This document shows, one piece after another, positions 53,213 to 61,410 of a stretch of DNA of 64,000 nt. The stretch comes from Halorussus aquaticus (GTDB lineage: Archaea > Halobacteriota > Halobacteria > Halobacteriales > Haladaptataceae): assembly GCF_024218795.1 (NCBI RefSeq), contig NZ_CP100401.1, forward strand, positions 370,136 to 434,135. Direction: 5' to 3'. Numbering within the stretch: position 1 is the first letter of the stretch; each line of letters opens with the position of its first letter. The translations under genes were made by a program, and so were the position numbers. The notes beneath the pieces were generated by a model that was not told the DNA's origin, made no database searches, and was given only the letters and a program-made list of their open reading frames with translations.

Positions 53213-53220
53213 ATTTATCC
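53213..53220 (+). promoter_or_regulatory. TATA-like box of the 47-aa membrane protein
   Basis: ATTTATCC is about 28 bp before the ATG at 53244. Confidence 0.45.
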
Positions 53221-53243
53221 ACGTGGCGGTGAGTGTTCCGAGC

Positions 53244-53387
53244 ATGTTCGGAGAAGACGGCGGCGGGATGGACGCGGACGTCACCGGGTCGAGACACTCG
53301 ATACGGATGGGGGGAACGACGAAGGCGATACTGGTCTTACTGGGCTTTCTCGCGGTCTTCTTCCTCCTGCTGGTCCTGTACGGCTGA
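53244..53387 (+). CDS. 47-aa single-helix membrane microprotein
   Basis: Short frame from ATG 53244 to TGA 53385 encoding 47 residues. A Gly/Asp-rich N-terminus (MFGEDGGGMDADV) is followed by one hydrophobic helix AILVLLGFLAVFFLLLVLYG. The own TATA-like box and G/C third positions support coding. Function unknown. Confidence 0.6.
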   Translation: MFGEDGGGMDADVTGSRHSIRMGGTTKAILVLLGFLAVFFLLLVLYG

Positions 53388-53459
53388 CCGCCTTCGGCCC
53401 GCGTTGCCGACGACTCGGCCGCGACCGACTCACCGAACGCGTTCACTCGGAGAAGCGCT

Positions 53460-53708
53460 CTACTCGTATATCTTCTCTCGCTCGCGCGACCGGGACCGCG
53501 ACCGGGATTTCGCGCCGCCACTACCGCCCACGAACCTCGAAACGAGGAGGTACGCGAGGTACAGCAGGACGGCGACGACCAGAAGCGACACGAGGGTACT
53601 CACCAGCCACGAGACGACTCCGAGGACGACGCCCACGACTTTCGCGACGACCCAGAGGAGGACCAGACCGAGGAACGCCCATCCGCCGAGTCGGAGTAGC
53701 TTGTTCAT
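53460..53708 (-). CDS. Small membrane protein with Arg/Ser-rich tail
   Basis: Protein of 82 aa with an extended hydrophobic region (LGGWAFLGLVLLWVVAKVV then VSLLVVAVLLYLAYLLV) and a basic tail KSRSRSRSREREKIYE. It converges with the 47-aa microprotein gene. Similar short proteins are common in haloarchaea; function unknown. Confidence 0.65.
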   Translation of the reverse strand: MNKLLRLGGWAFLGLVLLWVVAKVVGVVLGVVSWLVSTLVSLLVVAVLLYLAYLLVSRFVGGSGGAKSRSRSRSREREKIYE

Positions 53709-53809
53709 ATTAGTCAGTTTAGGTTTCGTGCGACATTAGTGTTTGGTCGCTCGTTCGGGACGGTCCCCGGCGGGGTCCGCACTCGGGTCGTCCGCCCACG
53801 CGTCCGCGC

Positions 53810-54592
53810 TCAGGTCGTCACGCCCAGATGGCGGTCGAGCACCGCCTCGTCGTCGCGCAACTGGTCGCTCGTCCCGTGGTAGACGATTTCGCCGCGGTCC
53901 AGCACGTAGTGGCGGTCCGCGAGTTCGAGCGCCACCTCCACGTTCTGCTCGACCAGCAGGACCGAGATGCCCTCGTCGTTCAGGCCGTTCACGAGGTCTT
54001 CGACCTGTCGGACGACGTAGGGCGCGAGACCCTCGGTCGGTTCGTCCAGAAGGAGCAGGTCCGCGCCCGCGACCAGCGCCCGGGCGATGGCCAGCATCTG
54101 CTGTTCGCCGCCCGACAGCGCCGCGCCCTTCCGGTCGGGGTGCTCGCGGAGGTTCTCGAACTCCGCCAGCACCTCCTCCGGGTCGCGCGGGTCGGCGGTG
54201 TCGCCCCCGCCCAACTGGCCGACGCGGAGGTTCTCGGCCACCGTCAGGCCCGGGAAGATGCGTCGCTCCTCGGGCACGAACGCGACGTTCCGCCGGACCG
54301 TCTCCTCGGGCGAGAGTCGAGTCACGTCTTCGCCCCGGAAGACGACGCTCCCGTCGGAGGGGACGACGTTGCCGACGACCGACCGCAGGGTGGTGGTCTT
54401 GCCCGCGCCGTTCCGACCGACCAGCGAGACGACCTCGCCCTCGCCGACGCAGAGCGACACGCCGTGCAGGACCTCGGTCGCGCCGTACCCCGCGACCAGA
54501 CCGGACACGTCGAGCAGGGGTCCTCGCAGGCCCCGGCGTCCAACCGTCCCGATTCCGCCGCGCCGCGGAACTCGTCGCTCACTCCCGAACAC
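53810..54592 (-). CDS. livF: Branched-chain amino-acid ABC transporter ATPase (LivF type)
   Basis: Protein of 260 aa. Walker A is GRNGAGKTT, the signature is LSGGEQQMLAIARAL, Walker B is LLLLDEPTEGLAP, and the H-loop region VLLVEQNVEVALELADRHYVLDRG is diagnostic for LivF. About 27 residues precede the conserved start LDVSGLVAGYG, so a later start is possible. It overlaps the LivG gene by 14 bp and is last in the livJ-HM-G-F operon. Confidence 0.92.
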   Translation of the reverse strand: MFGSERRVPRRGGIGTVGRRGLRGPLLDVSGLVAGYGATEVLHGVSLCVGEGEVVSLVGRNGAGKTTTLRSVVGNVVPSDGSVVFRGEDVTRLSPEETVRRNVAFVPEERRIFPGLTVAENLRVGQLGGGDTADPRDPEEVLAEFENLREHPDRKGAALSGGEQQMLAIARALVAGADLLLLDEPTEGLAPYVVRQVEDLVNGLNDEGISVLLVEQNVEVALELADRHYVLDRGEIVYHGTSDQLRDDEAVLDRHLGVTT

Positions 54593-55385
54593 CTCCGAGG
54601 TAGGCCCGCTGAACCTCGTCGTCGTCCGCGATGCGCTCGGGGGTTCCGGTCGCCAGCACTTGCCCGCGGTGGAGAACCGTCACGCTGTCCGAGACGTTCA
54701 TCACGAGGTCGATATCGTGTTCGATGAGCAGCAGCGTCCGGTCGGCCAGCACCTCCTCGACGAGCGCTATCGTGTCTCGGGTCTCCTCGCTCCCCATTCC
54801 CGCGGTCGGTTCGTCCAACAACACGAGGTCGGGGTCGGTCGCCAGCACCAGTCCGAGTTCGAGTCGCCGCCGGTCGCCGTGGGCCAGCGCTCTGGCGTAC
54901 TCGTCGGCCCGACGCTCCAACCCTATCTCGGACAGTACCTCGTCGGTCCGCGACTCGACCGCTCCGAATCGGTCGGTCGGACTGAACAACTTCCGGGGGA
55001 GCGAAATCCGTCCCTCGCCCTCGGCCACCGACTGGGCCGCCAACCGGACGTTCTCCCGGACCGACAGGCCGCCGAAGACGGTGCTTATCTGGAACGACCG
55101 GCCCATCCCGCGCCGGACGCGCTCGTGGGGCGCGGTCCGGGTCACGTCTTCGCCCCGGAAGTAGACCGACCCGGCGGTCGGTCGGAGCGCCCCGCTGAGG
55201 CAGTTGAACAGCGTAGTCTTGCCCGCCCCGTTCGGTCCGATGACGCTCCGGAACTCCCCCGCTTCGACTTCGAGGTCCACACCGTCGAGGGCCACGAAGT
55301 CGCCGAACCGCTTGGTCAACCCGTCCGCCCGGAGGACGGGGTCGGTCCCGGCGTCGGACTCGGGGGCGTCGTCGGCCGCCGCCAT
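54579..55385 (-). CDS. livG: Branched-chain amino-acid ABC transporter ATPase (LivG type)
   Basis: Protein of 268 aa. Walker A is GPNGAGKTTLFN, and the LivG-typical RRGMGRSFQISTVFGGLSVREN follows. The signature is degenerate: ALAHGDRRRLELGLVLATDPDL replaces LSGGQ with LAHGD, a form common in LivG. Walker B is LVLLDEPTAGM. The start overlaps the fused permease stop by ATGA. Confidence 0.92.
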   Translation of the reverse strand: MAAADDAPESDAGTDPVLRADGLTKRFGDFVALDGVDLEVEAGEFRSVIGPNGAGKTTLFNCLSGALRPTAGSVYFRGEDVTRTAPHERVRRGMGRSFQISTVFGGLSVRENVRLAAQSVAEGEGRISLPRKLFSPTDRFGAVESRTDEVLSEIGLERRADEYARALAHGDRRRLELGLVLATDPDLVLLDEPTAGMGSEETRDTIALVEEVLADRTLLLIEHDIDLVMNVSDSVTVLHRGQVLATGTPERIADDDEVQRAYLGGVRE

Positions 55386-57361
55386 CACTCGTTCACCTCC
55401 TCGGCGAGCGGTTCGTCCTCGCCGCGCCCCTCGCGCGCGCCGGTTCGGCCGCCTGCGGCCTCCAGCAGTTTCTCGGGGAGTGAAACGAGTCCCCGCGGGA
55501 GGGCGATGACGAAGATTACGAACACGAGTCCGAGGAAGAACTGCCACTGGTCGGTGTACGACGACAGCAGGTCCTCGAACCCGATGTAGACGCCCGAGCC
55601 GACCATCGGACCGTAGAGGGTCCCCATCCCGCCGAGGACGGTCATCACGACGACTTCGCCGGAGTTGAGCCAGAACAGCAGCGACGGCGCGACGAACTGG
55701 TTCTGGACCGCGAACAGGCCGCCCGCCAGCCCCGCCATCGCGCCGCTGACGACGAACGCCCGGCGCTTGTAGGCGGTCACGTCGTAGCCCACGAACTCGG
55801 TCCGGCGCTCGCTCTCCCTGATGGACTGGAGGACGCTGCCGAACGGGGCGCGCATCATCCGGCGCGCGACGAGGTACGACCCGACCACGGTGGCGAGCAG
55901 GAAGTAGTAGAACAGGCCGTCCTCGCCCACGAGTGGTACCATCTCGGCGATTTCGTCCAACTCCATCGCGGCCCCGCCGATTCCGTACAGCACCTCCGCG
56001 CCGAACAGGCCGTCGCTCCCGCCGGTCCACTCGAACTTGAAGACAGCCCGGTAGAACAACTGGGCGAACGCCAGCGTGATCATCGAGAAGTAGACGCCCG
56101 AGACCCGAATCGAGACGTGGCCGATGGCCCACGCGATGGCCGCGCAGACGACGACGGCGACAGCGAGCGCGACGAACGCCGAGGGCGTCACGTGGAGGAG
56201 GACCAGCACCGCGGCGTAGGCCCCGGTCCCGTAGAACAGCGCGTGGCCCAGCGAGACGAGTCCGGCGTAGCCCATCACGAAGTCGAGGCTGAGCGCGAAC
56301 AGCGCCCAGACGAGGACGTCCGAGAGCAGCGTCAGGACGTACTCGGAGTAGAGCACCTCGACGCCGAGGGGGACGACGGCGAGTAGGCCGACTGTGGCCG
56401 CCCCGAGTCCGGCCCGCTGTCGGTCGGTCAGCACGCCACGGCCCCGACCGGCGAGCAGTTCGCCCTCCGAGTCGCCCGACTCCTCCGCGGCGGAGGTACC
56501 GTACAGTCCCTCGGGTTTGACGAGTAAGATGCCTATCATCAGCACGAACACGACCAGACCCTCCAACACCGGGAGGTAGGTGCGCGTGAGCGTCTGGACG
56601 ACGCCGACCGTCAGGCCGCCCACGACCGCGCCGCGGAAACTGCCGAGACCGCCCAGCACGACGATGACGAACGCGGGGATGATGACCGTGTTCCCCATGC
56701 CCGGATTGACGTTCTGGTAGGCCCCGAGGACGACCCCTGCGACCGCCGCGAGCGCCGCCCCGACCCCGAAGACGAGGGTGTAGTACCGGTCTATGTCGAT
56801 GCCGAGGTTCCGGACCATCTCGCGGTCCATCGACCCGGCGCGCACGACCAGACCGAACCGGGTCTCGTTCAGCGCCCACCACGTCGCCAGCGACAGGACC
56901 GCGCCGAACGCGACGATGAAGTAACTGTACAGCGAGTTGGTGACGCCGAGAATCGTGACCGGCCCGTCCAGAATCGGCGGTGCGGCCAGCGCCTTCGACT
57001 GCTTGCCCCAGAAGAAGGTGATGACGTCGTTGAGCATCAACACCAGTCCGAAGGTCAGCAGGATGTGGTAGAGCGGACTCCGGTCGTAGAGCGGTCGGAG
57101 GGTGAGACGCTCGATGACCGCGCCCACTACGCCGACGAGCAGGGGCGCGACCACCAGCGCGACCCAGAACCCCGCACCGCCGAAGGGCGCGACGACTGCG
57201 AACGCGAAGTACGCGCCCAGCGCGAACAGTTCGCCGTGCGCGAAGTTGATGACGTCCATCACGCCGAAGATGACCGACAGTCCCGCGGCTATCAGGACGT
57301 AGACCATCCCGATGGTCACCCCGTTCAGCAGTTGCTCGGCGAACCCCGTGACCCCGACCAT
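55385..57361 (-). CDS. Fused LivH-LivM permease of a branched-chain amino-acid ABC transporter
   Basis: Single polypeptide of 658 aa. Residues 1-300 match LivH: GVTIGMVYVLIAAGLSVIFGVMDVINFAHGELF and VVLGGLGSFRGAVVGGLTVG. A 40-residue linker (GTSAAEESGDSEGELLAGRG) leads to a LivM half: LDFVMGYAGLVSLGHALFYG and VLGGMGTLYGPMVGSGVYIG. In most operons the two permeases are separate proteins that form the channel; here they are covalently joined. No frameshift or stop is seen at the junction. The substrate class is inferred from the partner proteins. Confidence 0.92.
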   Translation of the reverse strand: MVGVTGFAEQLLNGVTIGMVYVLIAAGLSVIFGVMDVINFAHGELFALGAYFAFAVVAPFGGAGFWVALVVAPLLVGVVGAVIERLTLRPLYDRSPLYHILLTFGLVLMLNDVITFFWGKQSKALAAPPILDGPVTILGVTNSLYSYFIVAFGAVLSLATWWALNETRFGLVVRAGSMDREMVRNLGIDIDRYYTLVFGVGAALAAVAGVVLGAYQNVNPGMGNTVIIPAFVIVVLGGLGSFRGAVVGGLTVGVVQTLTRTYLPVLEGLVVFVLMIGILLVKPEGLYGTSAAEESGDSEGELLAGRGRGVLTDRQRAGLGAATVGLLAVVPLGVEVLYSEYVLTLLSDVLVWALFALSLDFVMGYAGLVSLGHALFYGTGAYAAVLVLLHVTPSAFVALAVAVVVCAAIAWAIGHVSIRVSGVYFSMITLAFAQLFYRAVFKFEWTGGSDGLFGAEVLYGIGGAAMELDEIAEMVPLVGEDGLFYYFLLATVVGSYLVARRMMRAPFGSVLQSIRESERRTEFVGYDVTAYKRRAFVVSGAMAGLAGGLFAVQNQFVAPSLLFWLNSGEVVVMTVLGGMGTLYGPMVGSGVYIGFEDLLSSYTDQWQFFLGLVFVIFVIALPRGLVSLPEKLLEAAGGRTGAREGRGEDEPLAEEVNE

Positions 57362-57362
57362 G

Positions 57363-58643
57363 TCAGAGGTCGCAGTTCGTCTGTTCGCAGGACGGGATGG
57401 CGTTCTGCCCCTCGACCTTCTTGCGGAGCGCCACCCTCGCGGCGTCGCCCGAGTCCGGTTGGACGTTCTCCCCGGCCCAGACGGGGTTGGTGGCCTGATG
57501 GTCGCACTGCCGGAACTCGTTCGGACCGAAGACGCTGGGCACCTCAAGCCCCGGCAGGGTGTCCTTGACCGCTTCGGGGTCGTTCGTCCCGGCCTCCTCG
57601 ATGCCGTGGGCGGTCATCCGGATGGAGTCGTAGGCGACCCGGGCGAAACTGTCGGGGGTCGAACCGTACGCGTCCCGGTAGGCCGACACGAACTCCTGAT
57701 TGTCGCCTGTCTCGACCTGCGCGTTGTACCGGACCCCGCCGTAAGTGCCGTACGCCGCCGGCCCGAGCGCGTTCCGGACGACCTGAAACGTCATCGTTGG
57801 ACTCACCAGTTCCACGTCCTGCTTCAGGCCCTGATTGGCGGCCTGCTTGGTGAAGTTGATGAGGTCCCCACCGGTCATCCCCAGCACCGCAACGTCTGCC
57901 TCGGAGTTGCTTATCTGACTGACGTACGACCCATAGTTGCTCGCGCCGAGTTGCGACCGCGAGACCCCGACCTCGGTGAACTCGTCGCTGGCCTCGCTCA
58001 TTCGAGACTTCCACTCGCGGCGGACAGACTGGCCGTAGGCGTAGTCGGCGATGTGGAACCAGACGCTCGTCCCGACGTTGTTCGCGGTCCACGGGGCGAC
58101 CGCCTCCGCGATTTGTGCGGTGTGGGTCTCGGCCCGGAACACCCACTCGTTGCACTTCGCGCCCGTGATGTTCATCGCCGCCGCGCCGGGGTTGTAGACG
58201 ACCTCCTCGTTCGCCGCGAACGAGTTGAGCGCGAGCGCGGTCGAACTCGAAATCGCGCCCATGAGAAACTGCGCGTCGTCCTGCTGGACCACCTTCTGGG
58301 CCACCTGTCGCCCGGTCGCGGTGTCGGCCTCGGTGTCCTCGTACACCGCCTCCATCTCGAAACTGAACTGGTCGCTCTCGTTGACGTGCTGGACCGCGAG
58401 TTTCGCGCCGTTCCGCTGGCCCTCCGCGAGTCCGCCGTACGGTCCCGTCATCGGACTCAGCACGCCGTAGGTCACGGTGTCGATGTTCTGCCCGCCGCCG
58501 AGACCTGCGCCTCCGATACACCCTGCCAATGCCCCCGTCCCCGCGATTCCGGCGAGTCTGAGAACGTTCCGTCGAGAAGTGCGTCCGTCGCCGCCCTGCT
58601 CCGTCGTTCGCCCCCTACCGTGCTGACTGCTTTCGTGCCCCAT
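57363..58643 (-). CDS. Branched-chain amino-acid-type ABC substrate-binding lipoprotein
   Basis: Protein of 426 aa, first gene of the operon. The Tat lipoprotein signal is SRRNVLRLAGIAGTG with lipobox LAGC, so the binding protein is anchored outside the membrane. The mature part is a periplasmic-binding-type fold of the LivJ/K (leucine-binding) family: VTYGVLSPMTGPYGGLAEG, MGAISSSTALALNSFA and FHIADYAYGQSV. It may bind amides, urea or amino acids; ligand unproven. Cysteines near the C-terminus (PSCEQTNCDL) are unusual. Confidence 0.92.
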   Translation of the reverse strand: MGHESSQHGRGRTTEQGGDGRTSRRNVLRLAGIAGTGALAGCIGGAGLGGGQNIDTVTYGVLSPMTGPYGGLAEGQRNGAKLAVQHVNESDQFSFEMEAVYEDTEADTATGRQVAQKVVQQDDAQFLMGAISSSTALALNSFAANEEVVYNPGAAAMNITGAKCNEWVFRAETHTAQIAEAVAPWTANNVGTSVWFHIADYAYGQSVRREWKSRMSEASDEFTEVGVSRSQLGASNYGSYVSQISNSEADVAVLGMTGGDLINFTKQAANQGLKQDVELVSPTMTFQVVRNALGPAAYGTYGGVRYNAQVETGDNQEFVSAYRDAYGSTPDSFARVAYDSIRMTAHGIEEAGTNDPEAVKDTLPGLEVPSVFGPNEFRQCDHQATNPVWAGENVQPDSGDAARVALRKKVEGQNAIPSCEQTNCDL

Positions 58644-58664
58644 ACCACTTATGCGGAATCTTCG

Positions 58665-58674
58665 ATAATAAACT
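58665..58674 (-). promoter_or_regulatory. TATA box of the liv operon
   Basis: On the minus strand GTTTATTATC lies about 27 bp before the ATG at 58643, a strong leaderless promoter for the whole transporter operon. Confidence 0.6.
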
Positions 58675-58767
58675 ATTGTGTAGGATGTAGCCCCGACGCC
58701 GCCGAAATAACCCTCGCTTCGCTGCCATTCGTTCCCTCCCGAGACGCGCTCGAACGTCCGGACCGCC

Positions 58768-59772
58768 TCACTCGAAGTGCGGCACCACTTCCTCGCCCAA
58801 TCGCTCGACGCACTCGACCATCCGGTCGGTGCCGACGCCGGGGTGGTACGTCCGGAGGACGAAGTGAACGTCGTCGCCCAAGGCGTCGCGGTACTCCTCC
58901 AACTGTTCGACGACTTGTTCCGGCGTCCCGAAGACGGCCTGCTCCTTCAACTCCTGCTTTCGCTCGCCGTCGAGTTCCTCGACTTCCTCGCCCGAGAATA
59001 TCTCGGCGTAGCGTCGCTGGATGTAGAAGTACCCCTCTTTCATCGCCTCCCACGCCTCGTCACGCGACTCGCCGACGAATCCGTGCTGGAGGACGTATAT
59101 CTGGAACTCCCCGTCGATGTCCTCCTCCTCGCGGACGGTCCGGACGTCCTCGACGCGCTTGCGGACGCCCTCGACGGAGAGCGCCGAGGGCGCGCACCAC
59201 GCGTCGGCCACGCGCGCCGCCCGGCGGACCGCGGGTTTCGCGGACCCGCCGTACATGACGGGAATGTCCGACTCGGGCTTGGGCGTGACGCTCGCGTCGG
59301 GCGACACGTCGTGGAACTCCGCGTCGTACTCCAGCGGCCCCTCGGACCACGCCGCCCGCAGGAGGTCGGTGGTGTCGCGCATCCGCTCGACGCGCTCCTC
59401 GCGCGGGACGCCGAACTGCTCGAACTCGGTCGGATTCGACCCGATGGCGAGACCGAGGGTGAGTCGGCCCGCCGAGAGCAGGTCCACCGTCGCGGCGTCC
59501 TCCGCGAGGCGGACCCCGTCGTAGAGCGGTGCCAGCGCGATGCAAGTGCCGAGTTCGACGCGCTCGGTCTCGGCCGCCAGCGCACCGAGCGTCGGCATCG
59601 TCGCCGAGAGGTAGCCGTCCTCCTCGAAGTGGTGTTCGGAGACCCACGCGCTGGCGAGGCCCGCGTCGTCGATGGCCCGGCCGAGCGTCAGCATCTCGTC
59701 GTAGAGTTCGGTCGTCGACCTGTCGTCGTCGGGCCGCCGCTGGCAGGTGAACAGTCCGGTCCCGATTTCCAT
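58768..59772 (-). CDS. Luciferase-like (LLM class) flavin/F420 oxidoreductase
   Basis: Protein of 334 aa with the LLM barrel: EIGTGLFTCQRRPDDDRS, ASAWVSEHHFEEDGYLS (the EHH catalytic motif) and GRLTLGLAIGSNPTEFEQFG. It is longer-sequence related to alkanal monooxygenase-like enzymes. It is upstream of, and divergently unrelated to, the liv operon, running on the same strand 124 bp upstream of it. Substrate unknown; F420 use is inferred from the haloarchaeal context. Confidence 0.9.
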   Translation of the reverse strand: MEIGTGLFTCQRRPDDDRSTTELYDEMLTLGRAIDDAGLASAWVSEHHFEEDGYLSATMPTLGALAAETERVELGTCIALAPLYDGVRLAEDAATVDLLSAGRLTLGLAIGSNPTEFEQFGVPREERVERMRDTTDLLRAAWSEGPLEYDAEFHDVSPDASVTPKPESDIPVMYGGSAKPAVRRAARVADAWCAPSALSVEGVRKRVEDVRTVREEEDIDGEFQIYVLQHGFVGESRDEAWEAMKEGYFYIQRRYAEIFSGEEVEELDGERKQELKEQAVFGTPEQVVEQLEEYRDALGDDVHFVLRTYHPGVGTDRMVECVERLGEEVVPHFE

Positions 59773-59796
59773 ACCACGACGGTCGGCCGGGAGCGT

Positions 59797-59807
59797 CTTA
59801 ATGTTTT
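59797..59807 (-). promoter_or_regulatory. TATA-like box of the LLM oxidoreductase gene
   Basis: On the minus strand AAAACATTAAG lies about 30 bp before the ATG at 59772. Confidence 0.5.
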
Positions 59808-59904
59808 ACGAGCGAGATGTTGGGACGCTACGAACCGAAGCGGGCGGCAACAAAGGGATCCGTCGTAGTCGCGTTCGTCGCCGACTGTCCGGCCGAGTTC
59901 CGTC

Positions 59905-60627
59905 TCAGTTTCCCGTCTCGTCCTTCTGGACGGTCTCCCGGCCGATGAACCGGGGCCGCTCGTCGATGGCGAGGAAGTTGTCCACGTCCTCGCGGGCCTC
60001 CTTGGCCTTACCCCTGTCGGGGTCGTAGTCGCGGCTTCCCTCGCTGCCGAGGGCGTCGTGGAGGGCGTCCAAGTCCTCGAAGTAGAGTTCGGCGACGCCG
60101 TCGAACTCGGCGTTCTCGGGGTCGGTCGGCAGGACCGTGTTGTACTTCACGACGCCCTCGATTTCGCGGGCGATGGGGGTGTGTTCGTTCTGCCAGTGGT
60201 CCACGAACTCCTCGTGAGTCATCCCCTCCTTCCGGACGAGGAACGCCGAGTGCTTGTACAGTCCGTCGGTCTCGCCGTTCACCTCGTCTTTTTGAACTTT
60301 CTCCTCGCCGATGAATCGCGGTCGTCGGTCGATAGCGAGGAAGTTGTCCACGTCCTCGCGGGCCTCCTTGGCCTTACCCCTGTCGGGGTCGTAGTCGCGG
60401 CTTCCCTCGCTGCCGAGTGCGTCGTGGAGGGCGTCCAAGTCCTCGAAGTAGAGTTCGGCGATGCCGTCGAACTCGGCGTTCTCGGGGTCGGTCGGCAGGA
60501 CGGTCTGGTAGCGCGTGACGCCCTCGATTTCGCGGGCGATGGGGGTGTGTTCGTTCTGCCAGTAGTCCACGAACTCCTCGTGAGTCATGTCGTCTTGCCG
60601 AACGAGCAACGCGACGTGCTTGTACAT
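59905..60627 (-). CDS. Tandem EthD-domain protein
   Basis: Protein of 240 aa made of two copies of an EthD/dimeric alpha-beta-barrel domain, residues 1-119 and 123-240. Each has YKH(V/S)AxLVR, MTHEEFVDYWQNEHTPIARE or DHWQNEHTPIARE, and LPTDPENAEFDG. The copies are nearly identical in protein and DNA over more than 280 bp at an offset of 366 bp, so the duplication is recent or homogenised. EthD proteins act with P450s or in small-molecule degradation; a single chain with both halves would form an intramolecular dimer. The ATG at 60627 has a TATA-like box upstream. Confidence 0.9.
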   Translation of the reverse strand: MYKHVALLVRQDDMTHEEFVDYWQNEHTPIAREIEGVTRYQTVLPTDPENAEFDGIAELYFEDLDALHDALGSEGSRDYDPDRGKAKEAREDVDNFLAIDRRPRFIGEEKVQKDEVNGETDGLYKHSAFLVRKEGMTHEEFVDHWQNEHTPIAREIEGVVKYNTVLPTDPENAEFDGVAELYFEDLDALHDALGSEGSRDYDPDRGKAKEAREDVDNFLAIDERPRFIGRETVQKDETGN

Positions 60628-60650
60628 ATTCCACCTAACAGGTGGCGCGC

Positions 60651-60660
60651 TCATAAAACT
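60651..60660 (-). promoter_or_regulatory. TATA-like box of the EthD gene
   Basis: On the minus strand AGTTTTATGA lies about 29 bp before the ATG at 60627. The intervening segment also contains CCACCTAACAGGTGG (60631-60645), a 6-bp inverted repeat around AAC that could be an operator. Confidence 0.5.
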
Positions 60661-60698
60661 ACGCGGCGGTCGGGACGGGCCGTCCGCTCGCCGGGCCC

Positions 60699-61022
60699 TC
60701 AGTGCCCGCCGGAGGCGAGGTGAAGCCCCGCGATGCCGACGACGATGACGCCGATGAACGCGATTCGCGCGAGGTCGGCGGGTTCGTCGAACAGGACGAT
60801 GCCGAGCGTCGCGGTTCCGACCGCCCCGATACCGGTCCAGACCGCGTATGCGGTCCCCACGGGCAGGTCCTCGACCGCCTTCGCCAGCAGGAGCATGCTG
60901 ACTATCAGCGCGACCACGGTGGCGGCGGTCGGGACGGGTTTCGAGAGTCCGTCGGAGTACTCCAGACCCACGGCCCACGCGACTTCGAACAGACCGGCGA
61001 CGAGGAGGACGTACCACGACAT
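60699..61022 (-). CDS. Small multidrug resistance (SMR) efflux protein
   Basis: Protein of 107 aa with four hydrophobic helices, the full SMR length. The essential membrane Glu of the family is in LFEVAWAVGLEYSDG (Glu13 type), and AYAVWTGIGAVGTATLG and SMLLLAKAVEDLPVGTAY match the SugE/QacE group. The VGLEYSDGLSKP pattern is closer to SugE (guanidinium/quaternary ammonium). Functions as a dimer. An inverted repeat sits just upstream. Confidence 0.92.
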   Translation of the reverse strand: MSWYVLLVAGLFEVAWAVGLEYSDGLSKPVPTAATVVALIVSMLLLAKAVEDLPVGTAYAVWTGIGAVGTATLGIVLFDEPADLARIAFIGVIVVGIAGLHLASGGH

Positions 61023-61026
61023 TCGT

Positions 61027-61047
61027 CTGCGGATAACCGATCCGCAG
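61027..61047. promoter_or_regulatory. Perfect inverted repeat upstream of the SMR gene
   Basis: CTGCGGAT and ATCCGCAG separated by a 5-bp loop (AACCG), five bases before the ATG at 61022. It could be a regulator-binding site or an RNA hairpin covering the translation start. Confidence 0.5.
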
Positions 61048-61097
61048 TGCTATGTCTTCCGTTCCCGTCGCGACCCCGACCCGTGACTCCAGCGCGT

Positions 61098-61262
61098 CTA
61101 CGAGCCGTAGCGGTCCTGTAGAATCAGCACTGCGAACGTCGCGGCCATGACGAGCGCTGTGGGGACGACGCCGTCCGTCGCGAGTGCGGTCGTTGCACCG
61201 ACGAGGAGTCCGGCGATTAATAGACCCGCACTTTTCAGCGAACCGACGGTCTCGTAGGACAT
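61098..61262 (-). CDS. 54-aa two-helix membrane microprotein
   Basis: Short frame, ATG at 61262 to stop 61098, encoding MSYETVGSLKSAGLLIAGLL and then VGATTALATDGVVPTALVM before ending AVLILQDRYGS. Two hydrophobic segments; codons ending in G/C. It is one of several very short membrane proteins in the window. Function unknown. Confidence 0.55.
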   Translation of the reverse strand: MSYETVGSLKSAGLLIAGLLVGATTALATDGVVPTALVMAATFAVLILQDRYGS

Positions 61263-61410
61263 GTCCGATACGTGTCGTCTCTGCGAAAGTAAATGTTCTG
61301 CTACGGTCGTTCGTCCGCGGGCCGAACACGGACGGCGCTCCCCGATGCTGGCTCAGATGCATTCGACGACACGACAAAACTTATTCCGACGCCCTCCGGA
61401 TTTCGGGACG

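Noticed and set aside
55385..57547. Extension of the fused permease to an upstream start at 57547
   Set aside because: The extra 62 residues are Arg/Ser/Pro-rich and overlap the binding-protein gene; the start at 57361 fits LivH proteins.
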